A DNA stretch of 18,149 nt from Bacillota bacterium (GTDB lineage: Bacteria > Bacillota > Clostridia > Lachnospirales > Lachnospiraceae): the NCBI GenBank assembly GCA_023387655.1, contig JAEWHR010000062.1:1-18149 (forward strand), given 5' to 3'. The notes beneath the pieces are model-generated. The model was not told the origin of the DNA and ran no database searches. It saw only the letters and a list, made by a program, of their open reading frames with translations. The translations under genes were made by a program, and so were the position numbers. Within the stretch, counting starts at the first letter, position 1; each line of letters begins with the position of its first letter. Below, piece after piece: positions 1 through 7,064 of the stretch.

Positions 1-756
1 GCAGGTGTGATGATGGCATCTCTTGCAGGCTGTAGTGCAAAAAGCAATGTGAAGATTAACAGCATTGCAGATTTAAAGGGAACAACAGTAGGTGTTCAGA
101 CCGGTACCACAGGAGATATTTTAGTTAGCGATGATAAAGAGCTAGGAGTAAAAACTGTAGAGCATTACAATAAAGGATTTGAGGCAGTTCAAGCTTTAAT
201 GCAAGGTAAGATTGATGCGGTGGTTATTGATGATCAACCAGCAAAGGTTTTTGTTGAGCAGAACAAAGGATTAAAGATCATTGATGAAGAATATACCACA
301 GAAGCATATGCAATTGGTATTGCAAAGGATAATACGGAATTAAAAGATAAGATTAATGCTGCGATTGCTCAGATTAAAGAAGATGGTACTTTACAGGGAA
401 TTATTGATTATTATATTGGAAATGTGGAAGGATCTACCCCTTACGTTAAAAAAGATGTGGAACGTCCAAATGGAACTCTAATCATGGCTACGAATGCAGA
501 GTTTCCTCCATATGAATACATTGAAAATAATGCAGTTGTTGGATTTGATGTAGATATGGCACAGGCTATTGCAGATATCTTAGGCATGGAGCTTGAGGTA
601 GAAGATATGTTATTTGACTCTATCATTGCAAGTATTACTTCTGGTAAAGCTGATATTGGTGTAGCAGGTTTAACGGATAATGAAGAACGTAGACAGTCTA
701 TCGATTTCACAGAAAGCTATTATACTGGACGTCAGGTAATCATTGTTAAAGAGTAA
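1..756 (+). CDS. Amino-acid ABC transporter substrate-binding lipoprotein, circularly permuted (5' partial)
   Basis: This is an extracytoplasmic binding protein of the SBP_bac_3 (polar amino acid) family, expected to feed the permease and ATPase that follow. The frame is open from base 1, so the true start and most of the signal peptide lie upstream. The visible end of the signal peptide closes with a lipobox, LAGC. Counting the in-frame GTG at 7 as residue 1, the acylated Cys is residue 9. The domain order is reversed. Residues 17-138 match the usual second half: the DLKG strand, the GVQTGTTGD loop, the VVIDDQP acidic ligand motif and a C-terminal helix ending in YYIG. A 17-residue linker follows. 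Residues 156-249 match the usual first half: GTLIMATNAEFPPYEY, GFDVDMAQAIA, SGKADIGVAGLTDNEERR and SYYTGRQVIIV, then stop. All ligand motifs are kept, so I take it as functional. Ligand identity is not determined. Confidence 0.93.
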   Translation, partial: AGVMMASLAGCSAKSNVKINSIADLKGTTVGVQTGTTGDILVSDDKELGVKTVEHYNKGFEAVQALMQGKIDAVVIDDQPAKVFVEQNKGLKIIDEEYTTEAYAIGIAKDNTELKDKINAAIAQIKEDGTLQGIIDYYIGNVEGSTPYVKKDVERPNGTLIMATNAEFPPYEYIENNAVVGFDVDMAQAIADILGMELEVEDMLFDSIIASITSGKADIGVAGLTDNEERRQSIDFTESYYTGRQVIIVKE

Positions 757-860
757 CAATATTTATGTTAAAGAGTAACAAGATCTATATAAGAGAGTAA
801 GAATATTAATATAGAGATTATATATAAAAGAATATCTATAAAAAAGAGTAAGCATATATA
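745..860 (+). repeat. Direct repeat of the binding-protein gene's 3' end, with decayed copies
   Basis: The 15-mer GTTAAAGAGTAACAA occurs exactly at 745-759, where it holds the last codons and the TAA stop, and again at 767-781. Weaker copies with a shared GAGTAAGnAT core follow at about 793-804 and 845-856. The stretch is AT-rich and non-coding. Confidence 0.7.
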
Positions 861-901
861 AGCGTAAGAATTGAATCAGTTTAGATAGTGTTAGGCATAA
901 G

Positions 902-930
902 GAAACGTCCGCTAATGCGAACGTTTCTTT
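902..930 (+). terminator. Intercistronic hairpin between binding protein and permease
   Basis: GAAACGT (902-908) pairs with ACGTTTC (921-927), with an inner CGC/GCG stem, one C/A mismatch and a TAAT loop. Only three T residues follow. It is probably a weak terminator or an mRNA-stabilising hairpin, which would let the binding protein be made in excess of the membrane parts. Confidence 0.6.
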
Positions 931-955
931 ACGTGATTTTGGGTAAAAACACTTG

Positions 956-980
956 GAAGTGAAGTGAAGTGAAGTGAAGT
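956..980 (+). repeat. Pentanucleotide tandem repeat (GAAGT)5
   Basis: Five perfect GAAGT units stand end to end, finishing 16 bases before the AAGGGGG ribosome site of the permease gene. The unit is five bases long and lies outside the coding region, so slippage would alter leader length and structure, not reading frame. Confidence 0.95.
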
Positions 981-1009
981 AAAGATTTACTTTGTAAGGG
1001 GGTTACGGT

Positions 1010-1747
1010 TTGTTTGGAAGTGTTGAGTTAACAATGTTTGAGAAAATAGCAAATAAATTTCAAGAGTTTAGTGATCGTTTTGTACTAAATTTTATAGAAG
1101 ATGATCGTTATATGTACCTAGTAAAGGGATTAATTATTACATTAGTAGTAACCTTTTTTGCGGTAATGATAGGTGCATTACTTGGTTTTATCATAGCATT
1201 AATTCGTTCCACTTATACTAAAACTGGAAAGTTGCGAATTTTAAATTTTTTGTGTAATATTTATATTACGGTAATTCGTGGTACACCGGTTATGGTACAG
1301 TTATTGATTATTTATTTTGTTATCTTTGGATCTGTAAACATAAATAAAGTGTTCGTAGCAGTGTTAGCCTTTGGGTTAAATTCTGGTGCTTATGTAGCAG
1401 AGATTGTACGTTCCGGTATTATGGCAGTGGATGAAGGCCAGTTTGAAGCAGGAAGAAGTCTTGGATTTACTTATGCTCAGACTATGCGAATCATTATCTT
1501 GCCTCAGGCAATTAAGAATATCTTACCAGCGCTTGGTAATGAGTTTATTGTTTTATTAAAGGAAACCTCAATCTGCGGATATATTGCTTTAGAAGATTTA
1601 ACAAAAGCCGGAGATATCATTCGTGGTCGTACCTATGATGCTTTTATGCCGCTCATTGCAGTTGCATTAATATATTTGGTATTAGTTATTATCTTTACGA
1701 AACTAGTTAATTCTTTGGAGAGGAGGTTGAGAAGCAGTGACCACTGA
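1010..1747 (+). CDS. Polar amino-acid ABC transporter permease
   Basis: This is the inner-membrane subunit of the importer, in the HisM/GlnP family of polar amino-acid permeases (245 residues, usual size). Hydrophobic helices run from about residues 35-66, 80-108, 115-133 and 215-232. The conserved EAA loop, which contacts the ATPase, reads EAGRSLGFTYAQTMRIIILP near residues 144-163. The TTG start at 1010 is chosen because AAGGGGG (996-1002) sits seven bases before it. An in-frame ATG at 1034 has no comparable site. The 3' end overlaps the ATPase gene by 11 bases, so the two are translationally coupled. The gene is preceded by an intercistronic hairpin and a (GAAGT)5 tract. Substrate is probably an amino acid, by family. 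Confidence 0.93.
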   Translation: MFGSVELTMFEKIANKFQEFSDRFVLNFIEDDRYMYLVKGLIITLVVTFFAVMIGALLGFIIALIRSTYTKTGKLRILNFLCNIYITVIRGTPVMVQLLIIYFVIFGSVNINKVFVAVLAFGLNSGAYVAEIVRSGIMAVDEGQFEAGRSLGFTYAQTMRIIILPQAIKNILPALGNEFIVLLKETSICGYIALEDLTKAGDIIRGRTYDAFMPLIAVALIYLVLVIIFTKLVNSLERRLRSSDH

Positions 1748-2480
1748 TGCAGAAGTTATTATCAAAGTAGAAAACCTTCATAAGGTTTACAATAAAGTAC
1801 ATGCGTTAAATGGAATCAATGAAGAGATAAGAAAAGGTGAGGTAGTAGTTGTTGTAGGGCCATCTGGTTCTGGTAAATCGACCTTTTTAAGATCATTAAA
1901 CTTATTGGAAGTTCCAACGGAAGGTAAGATATACTTTGAAGGAGTAGACATTACAGATAAAGCAACAGATATCAACAAACACCGTCAGAGGATGGGAATG
2001 GTATTTCAACATTTTAATCTCTTTCCTCATATGACAATATTGAAAAATCTAATGATTGCACCTATGAAACTTCAGGGAAAATCGGAAGAGGAAGCAAAGA
2101 AGAAAGCACTTGAACTTTTAGAACGTGTTGGTTTAGCTCACCGTGCAGATGCATATCCATCTCAATTATCCGGTGGACAAAAACAGAGAATAGCAATTGT
2201 TAGAGCGCTTGCCATGGATCCAGAGGTTATGCTATTTGATGAGCCAACCTCCGCATTAGATCCTGAAATGGTTGGTGAAGTTCTAGATATTATGAAGGAA
2301 CTTGGTAGAGAGGGAATGACTATGGTTGTTGTTACACATGAGATGGGATTTGCAAAAGAAGTAGCAGACCGTGTTATGTTTATTGATCAAGGTGTAGTTC
2401 AGGAACAGAATAGTCCAGCCGAATTCTTTGGTAATCCACAGAATCAACGGTTAAAGGATTTCTTATCGAAAGTATTATAA
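1737..2480 (+). CDS. Polar amino-acid ABC transporter ATP-binding protein
   Basis: This is the cytoplasmic ATPase of the importer, in the GlnQ/HisP family (247 residues, normal length). It has Walker A GPSGSGKST at residues 41-49, a Q-loop in GMVFQHFNLFPH, the signature LSGGQKQR, Walker B with the catalytic Glu in VMLFDEPTSALD, and the switch His in VVTHEMG. All motifs are canonical, so it should be active. The GTG start is supported by GGAGAGGAGG at 1718-1727, nine bases upstream, and lies inside the permease gene. With the upstream binding protein and permease it makes a complete importer of two permease chains, two ATPases and a lipoprotein receptor. The last codons are repeated downstream as part of a tandem duplication. 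Confidence 0.96.
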   Translation: MTTDAEVIIKVENLHKVYNKVHALNGINEEIRKGEVVVVVGPSGSGKSTFLRSLNLLEVPTEGKIYFEGVDITDKATDINKHRQRMGMVFQHFNLFPHMTILKNLMIAPMKLQGKSEEEAKKKALELLERVGLAHRADAYPSQLSGGQKQRIAIVRALAMDPEVMLFDEPTSALDPEMVGEVLDIMKELGREGMTMVVVTHEMGFAKEVADRVMFIDQGVVQEQNSPAEFFGNPQNQRLKDFLSKVL

Positions 2481-2560
2481 TAATTATTGATGTATGGGAA
2501 AGTATTATAATAATTATGTGATATGGGAAAGCATTATAATGACTATATGATGTATGCGAA
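2467..2560 (+). repeat. Tandem duplication of the ATPase gene's 3' end (three units of 29-31 bp)
   Basis: The unit begins (C/G)GAAAG(T/C)ATTATAAT and ends with a GAT(G)TATG-like tail. Copies lie at 2467-2496, 2497-2525 and 2526-2556, and a fourth start, CGAAAGCA, runs into the terminator stem. The first copy carries the last codons and TAA stop of the ATPase gene; the others are non-coding and progressively diverged. Confidence 0.85.
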
Positions 2561-2599
2561 AGCACTCAATTAAGAACAAAATCTTAGTTGAGTGCTTTC
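2558..2599 (+). terminator. Long hairpin terminator of the importer operon
   Basis: GAAAGCACTCAA (2558-2569) pairs perfectly with TTGAGTGCTTTC (2588-2599). The stem continues inward through a T/G wobble and TAAG/CTTA, giving 17 pairs around an eight-base loop. The T-rich tail is short on both strands. It lies between convergent genes and could stop transcription from either side. Confidence 0.75.
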
Positions 2600-2697
2600 T
2601 ACTTAGAATGGTTCCAATATTTGAAAGAATGAAAACGTTAGAAATATTTTCATGCTACAATTAGAAAATAACGACTTTCACATTTGCTATTTATAGT

Positions 2698-3993
2698 CTA
2701 TTTCATAACGATTGTTGTTTCTCCTGAAGCCATAGCTTTACGTGAATTAGAAAAATAAGTGATTCGTACAGTATACACTCCTGGGTCTAACCTTGTGGTA
2801 CAGGAAGTAAGTGTGGTATCCGCAGTCATTTCAAAGCGAAGGTCATTAGTACCATAGGTGTAAATCTGGATAGTCGTTTGTCGAACTGATTTATGATCGC
2901 GACCACGAAGATTAGAGCTCCAGCTTAAAGAAATGGTATTCTTGTTATTGTTTATAGTCTCGGTTTGTTTAATAGTTATCGAATTCTTTACATAAGTGCC
3001 AAGAACTACGAGGTTAAATGACTTATTTACACTTATCCCATGTATTGATATGGTAGCGGTTAATTTTACTTTGGTATCATATAATGGACGTGTTACAATA
3101 CCTTGAGAGTTGATGATGGATGGATGGGAGGATTGCCATGAAATAGTACATCCATATTTTCCTAACACAGGTAGTATAACATTAGAAATTACGCTACTAG
3201 ATTTATCACTATTTGAGAATATAATGGAGAGTATATCGCGCTCGTCATCTAATAATTCATCTTTATCTTCGGTTACTGTTAAGGTAGACACTTTTAATGG
3301 ATTCGTAGTATCAAAATAATTTTCTGAAGTAACAAAAATTTTTATTAGATATGTCCCTTCCGATAAATCTAAATAATCAGTATCAAAGTATACACTATTT
3401 AGATTATAGCTAGTTGCTTGTGGATTTACTTTTACTTCTGAAAGAACTTTCGTATTGTACCAATCGTTTTTACATAACTGTACGGTGACATTTGTTAATT
3501 TGGTTGTTGCATATACCATTCCACTTAGGACTAATGTCTCTTCTTCAGCAACAATATAATTATCATTAACACCAGTTATATTAGGTACAATGACTTGAGT
3601 ACCTTTTACAAGTAAGGAAAACTGTTTTACTCTTGTTTGATTGTTGTTAATCAAGATTGCTGATAAGGTAACTATAGTGTCCGATCCAGTAGGTCTTGTA
3701 ACTTTACCAGTCGTACTAATAATGGCAGGATTATCAGAATACCAAATAACGGTTGATTGGTTAGCACACACAGTTGGAAGAGTAATTGAGGAAGTAACAG
3801 AATTTGCATTATCATTTGTACTAAAGATAGGATTTAATAATTGATAGTCGAGTTCTAGTTTATAGGCTGTATCAGTTGCTACATCAAAATTCCCAGTAGG
3901 AAGACTGGCAGCATAAACGGTATTGTATGGAAAACTGATGAGTATGGTAAGAAAAAGGGTGAAAATAATCTTAGTAAATTTCTTTTGTTTCAT
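2698..3993 (-). CDS. Secreted protein with two atrophied bacterial Ig-like domains
   Basis: The 431-residue product has a Sec signal peptide: lysines at residues 2-8, a hydrophobic core to about 22, and a likely cut after VYA at 28. Residues 41-131 and 245-333 are related repeats with a helix, an ITLP-type strand, a TVIWYSDNPAIIS-type strand and GKVTRP. This is the pattern of the atrophied bacterial Ig domain (aBig) seen beside carbohydrate-active modules in clostridia. The segments between and after them look like beta-sandwich material; the tail (about 345-431) is fibronectin/Ig-like. There is no enzyme domain, sortase motif, lipobox or S-layer repeat. The ATG at 3993 is preferred over an in-frame TTG at 3999, because AGGAGG (4005-4000) touches that TTG but is six bases from the ATG. 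A role in adhesion or polysaccharide binding is a guess. Confidence 0.85.
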   Translation of the reverse strand: MKQKKFTKIIFTLFLTILISFPYNTVYAASLPTGNFDVATDTAYKLELDYQLLNPIFSTNDNANSVTSSITLPTVCANQSTVIWYSDNPAIISTTGKVTRPTGSDTIVTLSAILINNNQTRVKQFSLLVKGTQVIVPNITGVNDNYIVAEEETLVLSGMVYATTKLTNVTVQLCKNDWYNTKVLSEVKVNPQATSYNLNSVYFDTDYLDLSEGTYLIKIFVTSENYFDTTNPLKVSTLTVTEDKDELLDDERDILSIIFSNSDKSSSVISNVILPVLGKYGCTISWQSSHPSIINSQGIVTRPLYDTKVKLTATISIHGISVNKSFNLVVLGTYVKNSITIKQTETINNNKNTISLSWSSNLRGRDHKSVRQTTIQIYTYGTNDLRFEMTADTTLTSCTTRLDPGVYTVRITYFSNSRKAMASGETTIVMK

Positions 3994-4032
3994 GTTCAAC
4001 CTCCTAACATTAAGTACTTAAGCTACAAACTG

Positions 4033-4060
4033 ATTATAATGGTAAAAAATGACAAAACAA
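4033..4060 (-). promoter_or_regulatory. Candidate promoter of the Ig-like protein gene
   Basis: On the minus strand TTGTTT (4060-4055) and TATAAT (4038-4033) are 16 bases apart, 40 bases before the ATG. A short palindrome, TGACA-N6-TGTCA (4061-4076), lies just upstream and could bind a regulator. The rest of 4081-4220 is AT-rich with no gene that I can see. Confidence 0.45.
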
Positions 4061-4225
4061 TGACATAGATGTGTCAAAGATAAGTTATTTTATATCATAA
4101 TATTGATTAGTAACTGAGATTTTCTTCATTGAAAAATCTAAAAAATAAATGAAAAACGCAATATTTCAGGGATAAATAAAAGAAGGATGTAAATAATAAA
4201 TTTAATATAAAATATGAAAAAAATC

Positions 4226-4279
4226 TGTTGACTACTCAACAAAATGGTGCTAGAATAGCAATCTGTTGAGTAGTCAACA
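4226..4279 (+). promoter_or_regulatory. Promoter embedded in twin MarR-type operators
   Basis: Two perfect palindromes flank the promoter: TGTTGACTACTCAACA at 4226-4241 and TGTTGAGTAGTCAACA at 4264-4279. Each is TGTTGA-N4-TCAACA, and they are exact reverse complements of one another, 38 bp apart. A sigma-A promoter fits precisely: -35 TTGACT (4228-4233) lies inside the first palindrome, then a 17-base spacer and an extended -10, TGCTAGAAT, with the hexamer at 4251-4256. The second palindrome covers the start site. The MarR protein encoded 62 bases further on would repress by blocking both elements. Confidence 0.88.
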
Positions 4280-4341
4280 GTTTTGCTTTTTAATCGATTG
4301 CGTTTGTTTTTTTAACTAATGTTAAGAGAAGGAGGATTAAT

Positions 4342-4800
4342 ATGAATGATCATAGGTCGGAATACTTTCCCATCTGGTTTGATAAAATCAAAAAAATGGC
4401 ACAAAGGCGACAGCAGGAGACGTTAAAACCATATGGGCTTTCCAGTATTCATGCCATGTATCTTGTCGTATTGATGCACCATTCAGAGGGGATGACATTT
4501 AAAGAATTATGTGAAAAACTTTGTGTGGATAAGGCAAATACCTCCAGAGCTATTAATGTGTTAGAAGAAAAAGGTTACGTTTTTCGAGACTATACGAGTC
4601 CTGGGGTTTTAAAATATAAACTTATTTTAAGTGAGGAGGGCAAGAAGATTGCGCAGGAGGTAGGGTGTACGATGAAAAAATTTCATCGACAGCTTATTGA
4701 GTCATTGACAGAAGAAGAGATTATAACTGTGCGTGGGATAATGGTAAAAATTGCAAAAGCAGTAGATGATATGGAAAATGACAAGGAGGAAAAAGCATGA
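4342..4800 (+). CDS. MarR-family transcriptional regulator of the exporter operon
   Basis: This is a 152-residue winged-helix regulator of normal MarR length. Residues 30-60 form the first helices (SSIHAMYLVVLMHH). The helix-turn-helix covers about 53-83, with recognition helix DKANTSRAINVLEEKG. The wing is the segment with RDYTSPGVLKYK. C-terminal helices from about 105 should form the dimer. The ATG follows AAGGAGG (4329-4335) by six bases. Its TGA overlaps the ATG of the first exporter gene (ATGA), so the three genes form one operon. The twin palindromes over the upstream promoter are its likely operators, giving autorepression relieved by a ligand. The inducer is unknown; by context it may be a toxic compound the transporter expels. 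Confidence 0.93.
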   Translation: MNDHRSEYFPIWFDKIKKMAQRRQQETLKPYGLSSIHAMYLVVLMHHSEGMTFKELCEKLCVDKANTSRAINVLEEKGYVFRDYTSPGVLKYKLILSEEGKKIAQEVGCTMKKFHRQLIESLTEEEIITVRGIMVKIAKAVDDMENDKEEKA

Positions 4801-7064
4801 AATTAATAATGAGATACCTTAAACCCTTTGTAGGGGTTGTGGTGCTTTGTATTTTGCTTTTGTTTGGTCAAGCGATGAGTGACTTAAGCTTACCAACCCT
4901 AATGAGTGACATAGTAACGAATGGTATTCAAAATAGTGGTATAGAAGAGCAGGCACCAAAGGCCATCAGTGAAAAAGGGATAACTTTTATCACTGCCTTT
5001 ATGACAGAAGATGACAAACAACAATTTCTAAACGCTTATCAATACATTGATAAGGATTCCACAGAAGCAAATGATTATCGTAATGATTATGAGTTATTAA
5101 ATCAGGAATCCATATATGTAAGAAAAGATCTAAGCAAAGAAGAATTAGTTCCAATAGAAAACAGTTATGGTAAGGCAGCATTAGCATTTGTTACCATGAT
5201 ACAAAAGCAAGCGGAACAACAAGCTGGTCAGACCAACGAAACAACAAATTCGGAAGATTCAAACGAAAATTTTGCTGGAATGACTACAGAGAAGCTATAT
5301 GAGATACTTCCGATGATTCAGGCTATGCCAAAAGAAGCTATGGCAGAATTTATTCAGATTGCATCGGATGGTGATACTTTCCTACATGCACAAATAGGTG
5401 TTACGTTCACAAAGATGTTTTATGAAGAACTTGGGATGAATATCAACCATATACAAAGAACATACATTATACTTACTGGATTAAAAATGCTAGCGATTGC
5501 ATTAGCGGGTGTTATAGCTGCCATCTTCGTTGGATTTTTTGCTTCTAGAATGTCAGCGAGAGTGGCACAGCGTATGAGAAGAGATGTATTTGCTAAAGTA
5601 GAAAGCTTTACAAGCGCCGAATATGATAAATTCTCAACAGCATCCTTGATTACAAGAACTACGAATGATATTCAGCAGGTTCAGATGTTAATTACTATGG
5701 GAATTCGAATGATGTGCTATGCCCCAATTATGGGTATCGGCGGTATTATCTTTGCAGTTAATAAATCGGTATCTTTAAGTTGGATTATTGCAGTTGCTGT
5801 CGTTGTATTACTTGGATTAATCGCTATTATATTCTCTATTGCATTACCAAAGTTTAAATCATTACAAAAGTTAATCGATCGACTTAACTTAGTTAGCCGT
5901 GAGAACTTAAGTGGTATGATGGTAATTCGTGCGTTTGGTAATGAAGGTTATGAAGAAAATCGCTTTGAAGTTGCCAATGGTGAGTTAAGTAAAACGAATC
6001 GCTTTGTACAAAGAACGATGGCATTTATGATGCCAGCTATGATGCTTATAATGAACTGTGTCACATTAGTTATCGTGTGGAGTGGTAGTCATGCCATTGC
6101 AGATTCTACTTTGCAGATTGGTGATATGCTCGCTTTTATGCAATATGCAATGCAAATTATCATGTCCTTCTTAATGATAGCAATGATGTTTATTATGGTT
6201 CCAAGAGCTTCTGTTTCTGCAGTTCGTATTCGAGAAGTACTGGATACCACTCTTGAGATAACTGACAAAAAGCAAGCAGTTAGCTTAGTGGAAGATGCTA
6301 AGAAAAATGGAAAAAGCGTTCAGGGCAAAGTTGTATTTAAGGATGTATCTTTCCGTTATCATAATGCAGAATCAGATGTATTGCAGCATATTAGCTTCAC
6401 TGCAAAGCCAGGAGAAACAACAGCATTTATTGGCTCCACTGGTTCTGGTAAATCAACTCTCATTAACTTAGTACCTAGATTTTATGATGTTACGAAAGGT
6501 TGCATTGAAATTGATGGAGTTGATATTAGAGACATAAAACAGGAAGAACTTCGAGATCTAATTGGATATGTACCACAAAAGGGTGTATTATTTACCGGTG
6601 ATATTGAATCCAACATACGTTATGGAAAAGAGTTGGCAGAAGATCATGAAATTGAGAAAGCAATTGAGGTTGCTCAGGCAAAAGATTTTGTTGACTCCAC
6701 AGAGGATGGTATTAAGACATCGATTGCACAAGGTGGTACGAATGTTAGTGGAGGACAAAAACAGCGTTTATCCATTGCAAGAGCGTTAGTGAAGAAACCA
6801 CCGATTTATATCTTTGATGATAGTTTTTCAGCATTAGACTTTAAAACAGATTCCGCACTTCGTGCTGCTTTAAAGAAATACACATCGGATGCTACCGTGT
6901 TAATTGTAGCACAGCGTGTCAGTACAATTATGAATGCAGAACAAATTATAGTATTAGATGAAGGTAAAGTAGTTGGTATAGGTACTCATAAAGAGCTATT
7001 GGCTAATTGTAAAGAGTATCAAGAAATTGCGGAAAGCCAGTTGTCAAAGGAGGAATTAGCATGA
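4797..7064 (+). CDS. ABC exporter half-transporter with degenerate ATP site (subunit 1)
   Basis: This 755-residue protein joins a type IV exporter membrane domain to an ATPase. TM1 is at about residues 9-28. Unusually, some 190 residues of hydrophilic, extracellular sequence (about 30-221, with a Q/N/T-rich patch) separate it from TM2 (223-248); four more helices follow up to about 470. The ATPase has Walker A GSTGSGKST at 546-554 and a canonical signature VSGGQKQR at 650-657. However, the Walker B region is IYIFDDSFSALD, with Asp675 where the catalytic Glu should be, and the H-loop reads VAQR with Gln706 in place of His. These changes are those of the degenerate half in heterodimers such as TM287/288, BmrCD and LmrCD. 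It is ATGA-coupled to genes on both sides and should pair with the next product. Drug or peptide export is likely but unproven. Confidence 0.93.
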   Translation: MKLIMRYLKPFVGVVVLCILLLFGQAMSDLSLPTLMSDIVTNGIQNSGIEEQAPKAISEKGITFITAFMTEDDKQQFLNAYQYIDKDSTEANDYRNDYELLNQESIYVRKDLSKEELVPIENSYGKAALAFVTMIQKQAEQQAGQTNETTNSEDSNENFAGMTTEKLYEILPMIQAMPKEAMAEFIQIASDGDTFLHAQIGVTFTKMFYEELGMNINHIQRTYIILTGLKMLAIALAGVIAAIFVGFFASRMSARVAQRMRRDVFAKVESFTSAEYDKFSTASLITRTTNDIQQVQMLITMGIRMMCYAPIMGIGGIIFAVNKSVSLSWIIAVAVVVLLGLIAIIFSIALPKFKSLQKLIDRLNLVSRENLSGMMVIRAFGNEGYEENRFEVANGELSKTNRFVQRTMAFMMPAMMLIMNCVTLVIVWSGSHAIADSTLQIGDMLAFMQYAMQIIMSFLMIAMMFIMVPRASVSAVRIREVLDTTLEITDKKQAVSLVEDAKKNGKSVQGKVVFKDVSFRYHNAESDVLQHISFTAKPGETTAFIGSTGSGKSTLINLVPRFYDVTKGCIEIDGVDIRDIKQEELRDLIGYVPQKGVLFTGDIESNIRYGKELAEDHEIEKAIEVAQAKDFVDSTEDGIKTSIAQGGTNVSGGQKQRLSIARALVKKPPIYIFDDSFSALDFKTDSALRAALKKYTSDATVLIVAQRVSTIMNAEQIIVLDEGKVVGIGTHKELLANCKEYQEIAESQLSKEELA

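Noticed and set aside
1..756. Binding-protein gene as a frameshifted or truncated pseudogene
   Set aside because: The frame is uninterrupted, both halves are complete and all ligand motifs are present. Only the order differs from the family norm.
3994..3999. TTG start two codons upstream for the Ig-like protein
   Set aside because: It abuts the AGGAGG ribosome site with no spacing, while the ATG at 3993 has the normal six-base gap.
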